Assembly: GCA_030035585.1 (NCBI GenBank)
Contig: CM057481.1
Coordinates: forward strand, 6,225,128 to 6,289,127
Length of the DNA stretch: 64,000 nucleotides
DNA from: Dugong dugon
Lineage: Eukaryota; Chordata; Mammalia; Sirenia; Dugongidae
Reading direction: 5' to 3'
Of this stretch, positions 45,135-55,739 are shown piece by piece (position 1 is the stretch's first letter; each line of letters starts with the position of its first letter). A program made the translations under genes and the position numbers. The notes beneath the pieces are model-generated. The model saw only the letters and a list, made by a program, of their open reading frames with translations. It ran no database searches and was not told the DNA's origin.

Positions 45135-45500
45135 TTTTTTTTTACTTACGAAGAATGCATTAGAGTTGGATAAATTACAGTCTCTCTCACACCATACCCT
45201 AAAATGAATTGCAGCTGGATTAAAACAATAACTGGATAAAATCAAGCATTTTAAACCCAGAGTAAGAATGAATATTTGTCCCAACTAGAGTGAGAGAAGA
45301 CTTTGTGGTCAAAAAGAAAAGATCATAAAAGATGTTGAGTAGTAGATTTGACTCCATTAAAAATTAAAACTTCTGTTTGTCTACAAACAACAACCAAAAG
45401 AGAGACAAGTATGTGCAGCGAATATGAGCGACAAGTGATTAGAGATCTTAAAAATCGAGAGCTCATATCAACTGATAACAATGCATGATACCAATAGTTA
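45135..45500 (+). mobile_element. Old L1 ORF2 fragment
   Basis: 'gcagctggattaaaacaataac', 'agactttgtggtcaaaaag', 'tagatttgactccattaaaaattaaaac' and 'aagtgattagagatctt' follow the usual ORF2 order of ancient L1. Frame lost. Confidence 0.65.
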
Positions 45501-46439
45501 AATGAGAGTCCGGGCCTTTTCCATCCTAAAGCTCTCATTTCCAGTCCTTTCCTGCTAAGTAAGAGAAGTCAATTTCCCAGGGTCTATTTCTGCTCAGCAC
45601 TCCATCACTCCTCCGTCTGAGCCCCAGCATTGGCCTGCATTCCATTCCCTTGCATCCCCTGCCTGAGGCCCTCTAGCTCTTACATGCAATCTTGGGTGGT
45701 ATTTCTGTGAGCCTTAAATAACTTGAGTTTTTCCAACAAAGCCTGTGCCATTTCTTATTAGGCACTCGTGTTTCATACTCATGCTTTATTGAGGAAGTGG
45801 TGGTTTCATTTCTAGAAAGATATCATGTCATGCTCCCCTATGTGACTTTCTACCTTCTGTGAAAAATTGACTGCTTGAAATATGCAAGTATGAGTATGTT
45901 TGTGTATATGTTTGTGTATGTGTGTGTGTTGTATGTGTGTTTAAGGGTATAGGCCCAAAAAAGGTAATGGCTATAGGAAGTAATGGTACGGAGGTCTGCT
46001 CCAGCATTACCACATTCTCTGATCTGCTGTTGGCAGAAGAAATGATTGTGATGACCTGAGAGAGCTGATGACCAAATGAGCCGACATTCTGAACTGAGTT
46101 CCAGCAAATCACATTGAGCAAGATTCTCATTGTTACTCCGGTGTTCATTTGCAGGGTGGGCATTTTTTTAAGTCACACTTATATTCTACCAACAACCACC
46201 CTCTTAACAGGTAGGTCTTGCTCCATTATACAGGCCCAAAGAAAATATGAATAAGCATTCGTTCAGTCTTGAGAGCTATTCAGGGAGAACCTACTGTGTT
46301 CAGAGCACTGTTGAATGCACAAAGAGACATTCTCAAGAAGTTTCAAATCTTAGAATCTATGAATGTACACAGATAACTATAATAAGGTCAAAATGGGTTG
46401 TGTCATAAAAAACGTGAATGGAAATATACAATTAAAATA
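45501..46439. other. Mostly unrecognised; GT repeat and an L2-like trace
   Basis: 45,890-45,942 is a (GT)n-rich microsatellite with interruptions. 46,250-46,330 ('attcgttcagtcttgagagc', 'acctactgtgttcagagcactg') is faintly L2-like. Nothing else supported. Confidence 0.45.
45890..45942. repeat. (GT)n microsatellite
   Basis: Alternating GT/TG with TATG interruptions across about 53 bp. Confidence 0.9.
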
Positions 46440-47510
46440 TGGCAAACAGAGACTTCTGGCCTATAAAAGATGTCATAGACTCATTTTCCTTTGATCCTCC
46501 CTGTTAAACACAACTATAAATCCTGGGAATGGTGTGAGGAACAACCACATGAGAACTCTGAAAGGTAAAGAGGAGAAGGTGGGCTGGTTTGAGACCCCAG
46601 GTCTGGAGGACAGCACAGTGGCAGGGCATCAAGAGACCCCCTACCCAGCAGAAGAAGGCTACCAAGACTAGGTGTTTCCCAAGACCTAACAAAAGAAGCA
46701 TCCCAGAAAGGCTCGTTCCCTCCCTCTGGTAACATCAGACAAGTCAAACACCACCAGCAAGGGGAATAGATTAGGAGCCTTTCCCCAAATTAGCAGCCAG
46801 GGAAAGTGCTCTCCTTCCCCACTGGGCCCGTGACTCTTGCTGTCTGTCATGAAAGATGAGGTGGATGGGCAGAGTAGGCAAGGGCAAGACCCAGCTATTG
46901 CACGTGGCCTGGTCCAGAAAGCTGCTTTATCCCTGTTGTCCGGAAACTCTCCTCCCTCGCCCGGAGACATTATGGCAGGCAAAGGGAACAGGAAAAAGGG
47001 ACCCAGTCACAGCAAGTGGCCCCGTCCTGGAAGCTCCTCTGTCTCTGTGTGCCTGAGACACTCCTCCCCTGCCCAGAGGCACTGGGGTGAGCAGCGGAAC
47101 TAGCCAGTGGGATGCAGCTGCAAAAAGGGGCCCAGTCCAGGAAGCCTTGAGACTCTCCTCCCTGCCCAGTGAGAGACATCGGGAGATACTGGTACAGAGA
47201 TCCCATCAAACCCATCTCCCACTGAGAGACACCTGGTAGCACAACTTGGGAAAAGCCCTTCTGCACCCGCAGACAGTGTGGTGGGAACAGGGACCAGGGG
47301 GAGCAAGCAGAACAAAATAGCACCTCAAAGACCCTGAAAATTAAACTGCCGTCAAAACTACAGTCCATAGGCGTGAAGACCTGTTTGACTGACCTAAACA
47401 GAGTGACTGCCAAAAGAAAAGATTTAAATAGGACCCAGACTCTCCTAACATAATAGGCAAAATGTCCAGCATACGATCAAAAATCACCCATCATACCAAG
47501 AGTTTGCAGC
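46440..47510 (+). mobile_element. L1 5' region with tandem monomer-like units
   Basis: GC-richer than its surroundings. It starts 'agacttctggcctataaaagatg' and 'cctccctgttaaacacaac', and ends with 'aaaatgtccagcatacgatc' and 'atcacccatcataccaag', text that precedes ORF1 in some older L1 lineages. 46,889-47,180 holds a repeated module of roughly 110-130 bp. Frames on either strand (for example minus 46,970-47,413) are by-products of the composition. Family assignment is moderate. Confidence 0.5.
46889..47180. repeat. ~110-130 bp tandem units (two and a half copies)
   Basis: Units start near 46,889 ('gacccagctattgcacgtggc'), 47,000 ('gacccagtcacagcaagtggc') and 47,130 ('gcccagtccaggaagcc'). Each continues into 'gaaactctcctccc-gccc', 'gagacactcctcccctgccc' and 'gagactctcctccctgccc' respectively. 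The copies have diverged substantially. Confidence 0.6.
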
Positions 47511-47597
47511 TGAGAGTCTGCAATGTGAGCAAATGAGGGGCCCGGGGCAATGGGTCTCTTCATCTTATTGCAACACTGACATCCTCCCAACAGAAGT

Positions 47598-47793
47598 CAG
47601 TGTTTCTCAGCGGTGGCTCTGATGGCATTCCTGGCAGGAAAATTCTGTGTTGTATAGAGCTAACATATTTCAAAACTGTAGCAACATTAGAGTGCCCCCA
47701 AATGTCAGTAATGTCCTCTAATCATTGGGACAGCAAAGAAACACCTCCTCCCATTTCCTAGCGCCCTGAGTGGGCCCTGGTCAAGAACCAGTG
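47598..47793 (+). mobile_element. Non-autonomous hAT element (copy 2)
   Basis: 'cagtgtttctcagcggtggc' at the left and 'tcaagaaccagtgtac' at the right. The interior 'tggcattcctggcaggaaaattctgtg' aligns with the family at 6,246-6,450 in the other direction. Very diverged. Confidence 0.5.
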
Positions 47794-48656
47794 TACTTTG
47801 TCTCTCTGGCCCTCCTAGGTTGAAGACCTCATGTGTCAGAACTGGGGGGTTCACAGGAATGAATTGGAACCTCCCTCTTCCCTCATGGTACAGCTGCATG
47901 CAAAGTGATAGAAAGAAATAACACTTTCTTGCCTTCACAGTGGCTCTGAGGTTCTCAGGTTAGAGTTTGAGCTGGTCAGAGTGTTCATTTTCCTTTTTTT
48001 GTGGTGGCCGTTATTTCTGATGGGCAGAAAGAAGTTTCTTCTTTCAGAAAAATGCTGCTGAGCACGTACCATATAGCACACCCCAAACCAATCTCTTCCA
48101 AGCTCAGTAGAAAGAAAAATGCCTGAAAGGCATAAGTACTAATGGATTATTTTGTGAACTTGAAAAAAATCTCTTGGAAGGGCAATTTTCTCTTGTTGGC
48201 TGGCAGAAAAACCGTGGTGTTAATTATGTTGCCTTGTTAAATCTGAAAGAACGAAGCGTACGTTGGAAACCTTTCTAATGGCCTTTGTGGAAAGGCATCT
48301 AAGGGATCAGTAGCCATCCCCATCGGAGAAGTGCTGAAGCAGCTGTGCCCCTCCAAAGGCTGGATTTGGATGTGCTCAGAAATAACAGCTTTGTGGGTTT
48401 GGGTTTATTGGGCTTTTTGCAAAAACCCACAGTAGGGGGATGGGAGTGAGGAGCAGAATTTTCGCTTCGGGTTTTGAGCACTTGCCGATTTTCTTTCCTT
48501 TGCCTTCTTTCCCTTGGAGAGAGAAGGAGGTGGATTTGAGCAAAGAGTTTGCAGAAGTACTGGATTCATTTGGATGCTGAGATCCTCACACTGGCTGTCT
48601 TGGCCGGTGGTGACGGATAAGCTTTCTGGCTGTGCGAGCAGGGAGAACACATCTTA
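47794..48656. other. No recognised repeat; candidate unique or conserved DNA
   Basis: Free of recognised transposons. 48,160-48,300 ('tctcttggaagggcaattttctcttg', 'aacgaagcgtacgttggaaac') keeps rare CpGs. I see no coding frame with a recognisable domain. Confidence 0.4.
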
Positions 48657-48670
48657 CCCCCCCCCCCCCC
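48657..48670. repeat. Poly(C) run of 14
   Basis: Fourteen uninterrupted C. Such runs are length-unstable and error-prone in sequencing, so the exact count may be unreliable. Confidence 0.95.
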
Positions 48671-48730
48671 AATATAGTCCTTTCAAAGGAGCCCAGGCAA
48701 GGTATGTTGCTTGCATAGGAAAAAAAGTGA

Positions 48731-48895
48731 TGCGCTGGTGGCGCAGTGGTTAAGCGTTCAGCTGCTAATCAAAAGGTCAGCGGTTTGAATCCACCTATGC
48801 GCTCCATAGAAACCCTAAGGGGCAGTTCTACTCTGCCCTGTAGGGTCGCTAGGAGTCGGAATCGACTCTACAGTAACGGGTTTTGTTTGGTGCAT
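48731..48895 (+). mobile_element. AfroSINE, short type
   Basis: Complete sense copy 'gctggtggcgcagtggttaagc', 'ggtcagcggtttgaatcc', 'gggtcgctaggagtcggaatcg'. Possible target duplication 'aagtgatgcgc' / 'aggtgacgcac' at its borders. CpGs are well kept, suggesting a young insertion. Confidence 0.94.
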
Positions 48896-48904
48896 TAAAA
48901 AAAA

Positions 48905-49160
48905 AAAAGGTGACGCACTAAATGGGCAGCTCCTGACTGGAGGTGAGATGAGAAGGCAGAGAGGGTCAGGGGCTGGTTGAATGGACGCAGGAAATCAGGG
49001 GTGGAAAGGAGGAGTGTGCTGTCACATCTGGGTGGAAAGGAGGAATGTGCTGTCACTATGGGGAGAGCAGTTAGGGTCACATAACAATGTATGTATAAAT
49101 TTTTGTATGGGGGACTAACTTGAACTGTAAACTTTCCCTTAAAGGACAGTAAAAAAAAAA
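48905..49160 (+). mobile_element. L1 3' end fragment
   Basis: The end 'gtatgtataaatttttgtatgg', 'ctaacttgaactgtaaactttccc' and an A run matches the last part of the L1 3' UTR family (compare 10,570-10,640 and the inverse of 57,385-57,450). A 31-bp duplication is at 48,999-49,058. Confidence 0.7.
48999..49058. repeat. 31-bp direct duplication inside an L1 3' end
   Basis: Units at 48,999-49,029 and 49,030-49,058 both start GGGTGGAAAGGAGGA and continue with TGTGCTGTCAC. They differ at about three sites. Confidence 0.85.
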
Positions 49161-50164
49161 TGGGGACTCAGTGTTGCTTTCCCAGGAATCCAATTGCAGG
49201 ATATGAATTTTTGGTAAACAGAGCTGCAGAAGTGGAGAACACCACTGGAGGTAAAAACAGGGGTTCAGAGGACCAGCACTTGTATCCTGCTTGAATTTCA
49301 GATGTGATCAAAACAGCAGCTCCGCTAAGTTGGAGTGCAAAAGCTTACATGGTTTCTTGAGAAAAGCAATTTATTTTAGATTATAGCACAGCGGTTATCG
49401 TTTAAACTGCTAGGGATTGTAATTGAACTCAGAACTAACCTTCTCTGTGAACACAGGGTGCAGTAATAAGTTTACCCAGGCTGTTCTAAATAACATGGAA
49501 GCCAGGCCTTCAAGCCAGATGGGCTCAGTAGCCCCAACATTGAATCACTGGTGTCTTGCAAACCTTCCAACAACTAGCTCGTACTGGGAAATGTACCTAG
49601 CTGGTATTTGAATGTGTACTTGCTGTCATTTTTTGGGATATTAATAGGCAACGACTCGGAGGCAGCAATCAGGAGGAAATGAGATAATATGCAATTAGCA
49701 CTGGGGAACTTTCTCTTCCATTTCCATCTTTATCTTCGGTCATCAAGGGGCTTGGGGGTTGGGGAGAATCCAGGATAAAGAAGAGGGTGTCTCTTGATAC
49801 TGGCTAATCTTTGATTTAATAATGAAGGGGATGTGCTTACCCTCCAAGCCCCAGAATGTTATCCTGTCATTAAGTCCTAATGAAAGCTTAATTGTTCTGT
49901 TGGGGAAAAATGATGTGCTTCATTTCCGTACACTGCATTTGCTCCCTCTTCGTTACAATAAATCCAGTTACACTAAATTCACTCTTCCTCCAGAGCACCA
50001 GAGACTCAGAAGACAAGATTTCATCTAGACTCAATTATTTATTTTTGTTCTTAGTAAAGCAGCTTGTCACAATGCTTTTATTCTTTTTATAACTCTGTTT
50101 TTCTGTTTTGTTGTTTATGAAAGTAATAATCGAAATAATCTTCACATAGTTTACAAATCAAATG
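49161..50164. other. No recognised repeat; candidate unique or conserved DNA
   Basis: About 1 kb without a recognised transposon. 49,640-49,720 ('gataatatgcaattagcac', with an ATGCAAT octamer-like site) reads like regulatory DNA, but this is only an impression. Confidence 0.4.
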
Positions 50165-50353
50165 CAGTGAAACCAGTGAGAGCCGGAAGTCAGCGCGACC
50201 GCCTTGTTTTTCTGGGTCTTGCCAGTTTTCCGCCTTTGACAGGGTGCGGTCTGACCACTTGTCTATTGCTCTCTGAGAGTGGAAAATACTCGCGTTTTCC
50301 CTCTCTGACAAGTTTCCGCCCAACGCAGGTTCCGGCTTTCACAGGTTTGACTG
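50165..50353. mobile_element. Tigger/pogo-like MITE with ~33-bp TIRs
   Basis: A 189-bp element. The left end CAGTGAAACCAGTGAGAGCC and the inverted right end CAGTCAAACCTGTGAAAGCC agree over about 30 bases, both continuing CGGAA. The right flank begins TA and the left flank ends TG, fitting a TA target duplication with one change. The interior is unusually CpG-rich ('cagcgcgaccgcc', 'gtttccgcccaacg'). It has no coding capacity. Confidence 0.8.
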
Positions 50354-50436
50354 TACTTTAGAAACACTTAGAATGAAAAGTAACAGTTCCCTTCCTTACC
50401 TCTAGTTGTGCTCCCTAAATGCAACCACTCGGTCTT

Positions 50437-50868
50437 AATTTCCTAGTGCTGCTGTAACAGAAATACCACAAGTGGGTGGCTTTAAAGAACCGAAAATTAT
50501 TTCCTCACAGTTTACGAGGCTAGAAGTCCAAATTCAGCCCCCAGCTATGGGGGAAGACAATGTCTGTCAGCTCTGGGGTCAGGTCCTTGCTTCAGTGTCT
50601 TTCGCTCCGACATGCCTCAGTCCCTTGGTGATCTTCACTTTCGGTGGGGTCTACTTTCCCCCTTGGAGCTTGTATGTCTCTGTGTTTATGCTGCTTTTTA
50701 TATGACTCAGAAGTGGTTAGGTTTAGGACACACCCTATACTGATAGCCTCATTACCATAACAAAGGAAACCCTATTCCCAAAGGGGATTGCATTCACAGG
50801 CTTAGGGGTTAAGATTTCAATACATATTTTGCTGGGGACACAATTCAGTTCATAACACTCCCATTTCT
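50437..50868 (-). mobile_element. MaLR-like LTR (antisense)
   Basis: Plus-strand text 'cttaatttcctagtgctgctg', 'ataccacaagtgggtggcttt', 'ggctagaagtccaaattcag', 'acaccctatactgatagcctc', ending 'cataacactcc', is the mirror of the MaLR LTR seen in sense at 29,991. Confidence 0.7.
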
Positions 50869-51780
50869 GGTTTATCTCTGTGGTGCAATGGGGCACTTTT
50901 ATATGGCCTTCCTCACCATGGTCTTGTAACTCCCACAAGTGACTGGGTGAGACTATGCAAATAAAGTGCTTGTGGTTCACCAAGGGGATTGGACAGCTTG
51001 CCAATAATGCAGAATATGTGCATGGCAGCTTTGTCGGGGGTGGGACCATGTAAATAAGGTGTATGGAACCCTAACAAGGGGATTGGTCAGTTTTGGCATC
51101 CCAGTAGGCTTAAAATGAACCTTCCCAGAAGTGGAAAGGGAGGAACTCACTACCACCGAGGAAGAGATGGGAGCAGAGCGCATCCTTTGGACTTGGGGTG
51201 CCTGTGCTGAGAACCTCCTAGACTCAAGAGACAGACAGAGCTATAACACTGGAGATGGCGAGAAACAGCAAGAAGCCGTGGCAGAGAAGTAGTGGCAGCA
51301 GAACCAGGAGACTTATGTGAGACGGTACAGTGAGTTTCCCGGCCCATGGAGCAAGGCAGTTACAGTGGGTGTGCTGACCCACAGAGTGGGAAGCTGAGGG
51401 CCTTTGGGCAGGAGGCTTCCTGGTGGAGTGGAGTGCCCCTGGGCACTTACCAGTGGAGCTAAAGAGCTTTGTAACAGTTGCCTGAGCAGGGCAAAGGCTG
51501 GGCCGGCCCAAGAGGCCAAGGGGCTGAGAGGCATGGCTGAGAAGAGGCTGTCCTGACCAAAGAACTATATCCTGAGTTGTTCCTGATCCTAAATAGTAAC
51601 CTGTTACTTCCCTAATAAACCCCCTAGCTATGAGTATGGTCTGTGAGTTCTCTGTGGCCACTGCAATGAATTACTGAACCCAGCAGAGAAGTAGAGAGTG
51701 CTGGAGGAGGGACGGCTCGTGTGAGAATTGGTAAAAATGTTGGAGGGTGGAGGTATGTCTGACCTTCACTTCATAGGAGT
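50869..51780 (+). mobile_element. Putative ERV LTR
   Basis: Looks like an LTR in sense: repeated CCAAT-type blocks ('ggggattggacagc', 'ggggattggtcagt') and two similar 'atgcaaataaagtg' / 'atgtaaataaggtg' stretches in the U3-like part. The poly(A) signal region is 'cctaataaaccccctagctatgag' (51,610-51,633), followed by a U5-like end 'gaacccagcagagaagtagag'. The adjacent antisense LTR makes the left border uncertain. No gag/pol/env. Confidence 0.5.
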
Positions 51781-52400
51781 CAGCTTTCGGCTGATGCTGA
51801 TGGTGATTCTCTTACCCCCTCGTGAAGTCAGAGGAGGTCAGATGCCCTCACCATCATGCCATTTTTACGATCTCCATGCTACTAGATAATATTTATTTAT
51901 TAACTTTAGACATTAGGTGCTGATTTTCTTATGAGAGAATTTACCTTACTTACACTCATTTTTCCACATTCTCCCACTATAACATGATGCTGTTCTCAGC
52001 TTCCACTGGTTTTGCCACTTCTAAATAGTTAAACTCCCCCTTATTGGTCCATCATCAGTCTAGCCAGTATCTCTTGGCTCCTCCACAGTAAGAAAGATAT
52101 GACGGCTTACACCCTTTACTGCTCTTCTCCCTCTTTGACTTTCATTCTCAGTAAGCTATACCATTATTTTTGTGCTGTCAAGTTTAATTTACGTTTGCTC
52201 TGTCACCAGAGTGCTCTCTCTTTGTGATTTTTCCAAAGTTGAAAATAATGAAAAGGATTTGCATAATTAGTACTTTGTGAAATTATTTACTGCAGACTCA
52301 AGTGGTATTCTGTGATTCTTCAGCGTTCTTTATGGTTACACTGTCACAACTTCTGTGGTTCAAAAAGGACGTTGTGCCCAGGGTTAGATTCAAATGGGTT
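51781..52400. other. No recognised gene or repeat
   Basis: No supported feature. Confidence 0.45.
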
Positions 52401-53700
52401 CTCTACATTTAAATCATTTTGTCAAAATCATTCCACCTCTTACTCTGGGTAATATGTATTTCAAGTCTTCCTTATAAAGTTTTTTTGATTGTTTTACCTG
52501 GAATTTCTGAATTTCCCTTGCATTTTCTGAGTGTGTGCCTCGATCATGTCTTCACGTTTTTCCAAGCTCATAGTTGCACTCTTTGCTCTGTTGTTGTTAG
52601 TAGCCATCAAGTCAGTTCCGACTCCTGGCGACCCCACGTGTGCACGGTAGAACTGCTCCATAGGGTTTTCAAGGCTGTGACCTTTTGGAAGCAGATCGCA
52701 AGACCTGTCCATAGGCACCTCTGGGTGGGTTCGAACCGCCAACCTTTGGCTAGTAGTCAAGTGCTTAACCATTTGCACCACACAGCTCTTTTGGCTCTCC
52801 CTTTTTCTTATAGACCTCACCATTTTGCCTTAACCTGTTCAGGGGTTGCTCTCTAGACCTGTTGTATAGTATCAACCTAAGATTTATCAGTTGCTGTCCA
52901 GGGCTGAATCCACTCTTTGCTAGTTCCAATGGCCTTTCTTTTTCTTGACTTACCTTCTAATTTTGCTAGGAATTTTCTAAGAAGGAGTGAATGAAAGGTA
53001 AATTTTCTGAGTACTTAAAGTTTGAGATTTTTTTATAGATAGTTTGGATATAGACTTCTATGTTGAAAATTATTTTCACTGTCTTTTGGCATCCAGCACT
53101 GATGGCGGTAAGTCTAATGTTGCTATGATCCTTCCTTTTATGTAGCTACTTTTGGTTTTGTGTTTTTTTTGGGGAAAGCTATTAGGAATTTCTCTTTACC
53201 CTAGATTTTCTGATACTTATCAGTTCTTTGTCTGTGTTTTCCATTCTCATTGGCATTGATAAATCTTTATTCTTTGGAGATTCATGCCTCCCTTCAGCTC
53301 TGGGAATTTTTCTCATGTTTTTCTTCCAGTCCAGTTTCTTTTTTCACCTCCCAACACTCACATTAGTCCATTGTTCGACATCATGGATTGATCATCTATA
53401 TCTCTTATTTTTTCTCACACATCTTATCTCTTTTTATGCCTGGCAAATTTCTCCAACTTTGCCTTTAAACTTTCAGTTGAATTTTTTATTTAAACAATCA
53501 CATGATTTTCAAGAGCACTTTCTTGTTACCTGATGGTTCCTTTTTAATATGATTCTTTTTGTTTTGTACGTGTTTTCTTTTGTAGTTACCAAATCTTCTC
53601 AAATCATTCTGATGATATTAAATAGATCTTCTTTTTAAAAATTCTATCTTTTTTTCTAAATTGTCTTTTCTTCCAGAGTCATGTTTTTTGTTGTTTTTCT
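52401..53700. mobile_element. Ancient interspersed repeat of uncertain class, with an AfroSINE inside
   Basis: Text such as 'tgttgaaaattattttcactg', 'ttggcatccagcactgatgg', 'aggaatttctctttaccctag', 'tcagctctgggaatttttctc' and 'gatggttcctttttaatatg' recalls a widespread mammalian repeat, probably LINE-derived and antisense. I cannot assign the family. T-rich and non-coding. Confidence 0.4.
52590..52785 (-). mobile_element. AfroSINE, type with RTE 5' UTR-like module
   Basis: Antisense: 'agtagccatcaagtcagttccg', 'gtagaactgctccatagggttttc', 'ggaagcagatcgcaagacc', 'ctctgggtgggttcgaac', head 'gcaccacacagctc'. The flanks carry similar 'actctttgctct' and 'agctcttttggctct', a blurred target duplication. 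Confidence 0.92.
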
Positions 53701-54030
53701 TGCTCATTCTCTTTTCTGTGGCAAGCTTCCTCAGCATTTTCAAATTTTGGTGATATTCAAAATTGGATAGACAATTCTGTAATTATCTGTAAAAGAATGC
53801 AGCAATAGAAAGTCTGACTGGGAGCTATTTTCAAATGGATGAGTCTTGTAAATGCCAGGCCTGGTTGGTCACTTGGGAAATAGGGGATCTCTACTTGCCA
53901 GAGTGAGGTTTTTAACACCCATGGTAAGTGCCCTAGTTCTCCTCAGATTTTTTTTTTTTTTAATTGCCTTGAGACTTCAGGCTAGTCTACATGGAAGACT
54001 AGCAGGGAGGAAGGTCAATGTTACATATAC

Positions 54031-54235
54031 CAATTGCTGTCGTGTTCATTCCAACTCATGGCAACCCCGTGTATGTCAGAGTAGAACTGCTCTGTAGGGT
54101 TTTCTTTCAATGGCTGATTTTTTAGAATTAGACCACTAAACCTTTCTTCTAAGGTACCTCTGGGTGGACTTGAACCTGCAACCTTTCAGTCAGCAGCCAA
54201 GCACATTAAACCATTTGTACAACCCAGGGATTCCA
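54031..54235 (-). mobile_element. AfroSINE with target duplication
   Basis: Antisense copy 'caattgctgtcgtgttcattcc' to 'caacccagggattcc'. It is flanked by TGTTACATATAC (54,019-54,030) and TGTGACATATAC (54,236-54,247). Confidence 0.94.
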
Positions 54236-54247
54236 TGTGACATATAC

Positions 54248-55082
54248 TGACTTGTAATTAATTCTCTCTCTTTTCAGCCCACCAATCCCTTCCACCCTTT
54301 GTTTTATATACTATTTTGGAGACCTGAGTCATTTTAGGGTATGTTCAGGCAGGTCAGCCTTCTTTTGCTCCAACTTCTTCTTAGGTTGTGGTTTCCTTTG
54401 CTATGGTTCATAAGTTATCAGACTTTTATTGAAATTACTCACCTTCTAATGACGTCTTCTCATTTTCTTTGTGGTTATGGGTTTACACCTTTATATTCTT
54501 TAATATCATTTAGAAAATACTTTGGGTGGGAAAGGGAGTAAATGGGTTTTCTCAGTCTGTCAATGTGAACCAGAACACAGTTTTTTTTTTTTTTTTTTTA
54601 GAGAAAGAATATTTGTCGGAGTCGACTCGATGGCAATGGACTTGGTATAAGCCATGTACTAGAGAAATACCATGTAGCTCTTCATTTTAGTTTCAACAGT
54701 CTGTTAATCTGATACTTGGAATCCGCAGTTACAGCAATTTCCCCGAACTTTTCATTAATTAGCTGGAACCCATATAAACTATATTAGGATAAAACATGCA
54801 CTCTACTCTTTTGTTTACATTCCTTAATTGATCATGCTAGGAGGTTTATTTTCTTAGGCTTTAGTGAATTCAACAAGGTTATAAATTTGTTTAAAAGTTC
54901 ATTTTTTTTTTTTAATTTATTTAAGAAGGCAGGATTGGTTGCCTTCAGTCAAAATGCTTCTCTTTTTCCTCAGTAGATAAATCTACCTCAAGAATAGATT
55001 TACCTCAGGAGAAAGACAATGGCCAGTGAATACATGAACCCATTCAATGACAAAGAGATTCAAATTCAGATAGAAAGCTTAT
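54248..55082. other. Mostly unrecognised; short AfroSINE tail
   Basis: Contains a T run (54,580-54,599) followed by an AfroSINE/RTE tail remnant at 54,613-54,646 ('gtcggagtcgactcgatggc'). The rest shows nothing I recognise. Confidence 0.45.
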
Positions 55083-55366
55083 GTCATTGTGATGGTTAAG
55101 CTTGTGTGTCAAATTGGCTGGGATATGATTCTCAGTATTATGGCAGTTATATAATGAAGTAATCACTTCCATGATGAGATCTGATATAATGTAATCACCT
55201 CCATGATGACCTCTGCTATGAGCACCGAGTCAGTTGAAAGGGGTTTTCTTTGGGGGTGTGGCCTGCATCCAATATACGTAGACTTTCTGGTAAAGCTCAC
55301 TGGCTTTTGCTCATTCTGGATCCTGCATCTGGCTTGTCATCGTCTAACCTCTGGTTCTTGGGACTT

Positions 55367-55545
55367 GAGCCAGCAGCTTGCTGTATTGCCTGCTGATGTT
55401 GGGATTCGTAGGCCTCCATAGCCTGTGAGCCAGCAGTCTGCCATCTTACCTGCTGATCTTAGATTCGTCAGCCCCTGCAGCTCGTGAGCCAGCAGTTTGC
55501 CATTTGACCTGCCAGTCTTAGGTTTGTCAGCCCCTACACCTACGT
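55367..55545. repeat. Three ~60-bp tandem units in the LTR
   Basis: Units start at 55,367, 55,427 and 55,486, each with GAGCCAGCAG. Each continues with 'tgcc...acctgc' and 'ttcgt-ggcc'-like text. A fourth, shorter start ('gagccagggg') is at 55,546. Confidence 0.85.
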
Positions 55546-55636
55546 GAGCCAGGGGAAGCCTCCAGCGTGATGCCTGACCCACAGACTTGGGACTTTCCAG
55601 CCTCTACAACTGCATGAGCCATTTCCTTGAGACAAA

Positions 55637-55695
55637 TCTCTCTCTCTCTCTCTCTGTCTCTTTCGGTCTCTGTCTCTCTCTCTATATATATATAT
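55637..55695. repeat. (TC)n then (TA)n microsatellite in the LTR
   Basis: TC repeats with a few G interruptions up to about 55,682, then six TA units. Confidence 0.95.
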
Positions 55696-55739
55696 GCTTC
55701 CCTGGTTTTTCTTCTCTAGAGAGCCCAGCCTAAGACAGT

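Larger units (their letters stand above)
55088..55737 (+). mobile_element. Solo LTR with 5-bp target duplication
   Basis: A 650-bp element starting TGTGATGGTTAAG and ending CCTAAGACA (TG...CA). It is flanked by GTCAT at 55,083-55,087 and 55,738-55,742. The interior has three ~60-bp tandem units (55,367-55,545), a 'tgcatgagccatttccttgagac' stretch, and a (TC)n/(TA)n tract before the 3' end. A 5-bp duplication fits an ERVL/MaLR-type integrase. No internal genes remain. I believe this LTR recurs in elephant DNA but cannot name it. Confidence 0.75.

Noticed and set aside
46970..47413. 147-codon minus-strand frame and neighbouring long frames
   Set aside because: They cover the GC-richer tandem L1 5' units, where stop codons are scarce by composition. 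No protein motif.
51224..51661. 145-codon minus-strand frame
   Set aside because: Lies antisense within a putative LTR, with no recognisable domain. GC-rich composition explains the lack of stops.
52419..52856. 145-codon plus-strand frame
   Set aside because: About half is antisense AfroSINE and the rest lies in an old repeat.
55367..55545. Possible CRISPR-like array
   Set aside because: Three degenerate adjacent units without unique spacers, inside an LTR of a mammalian genome.
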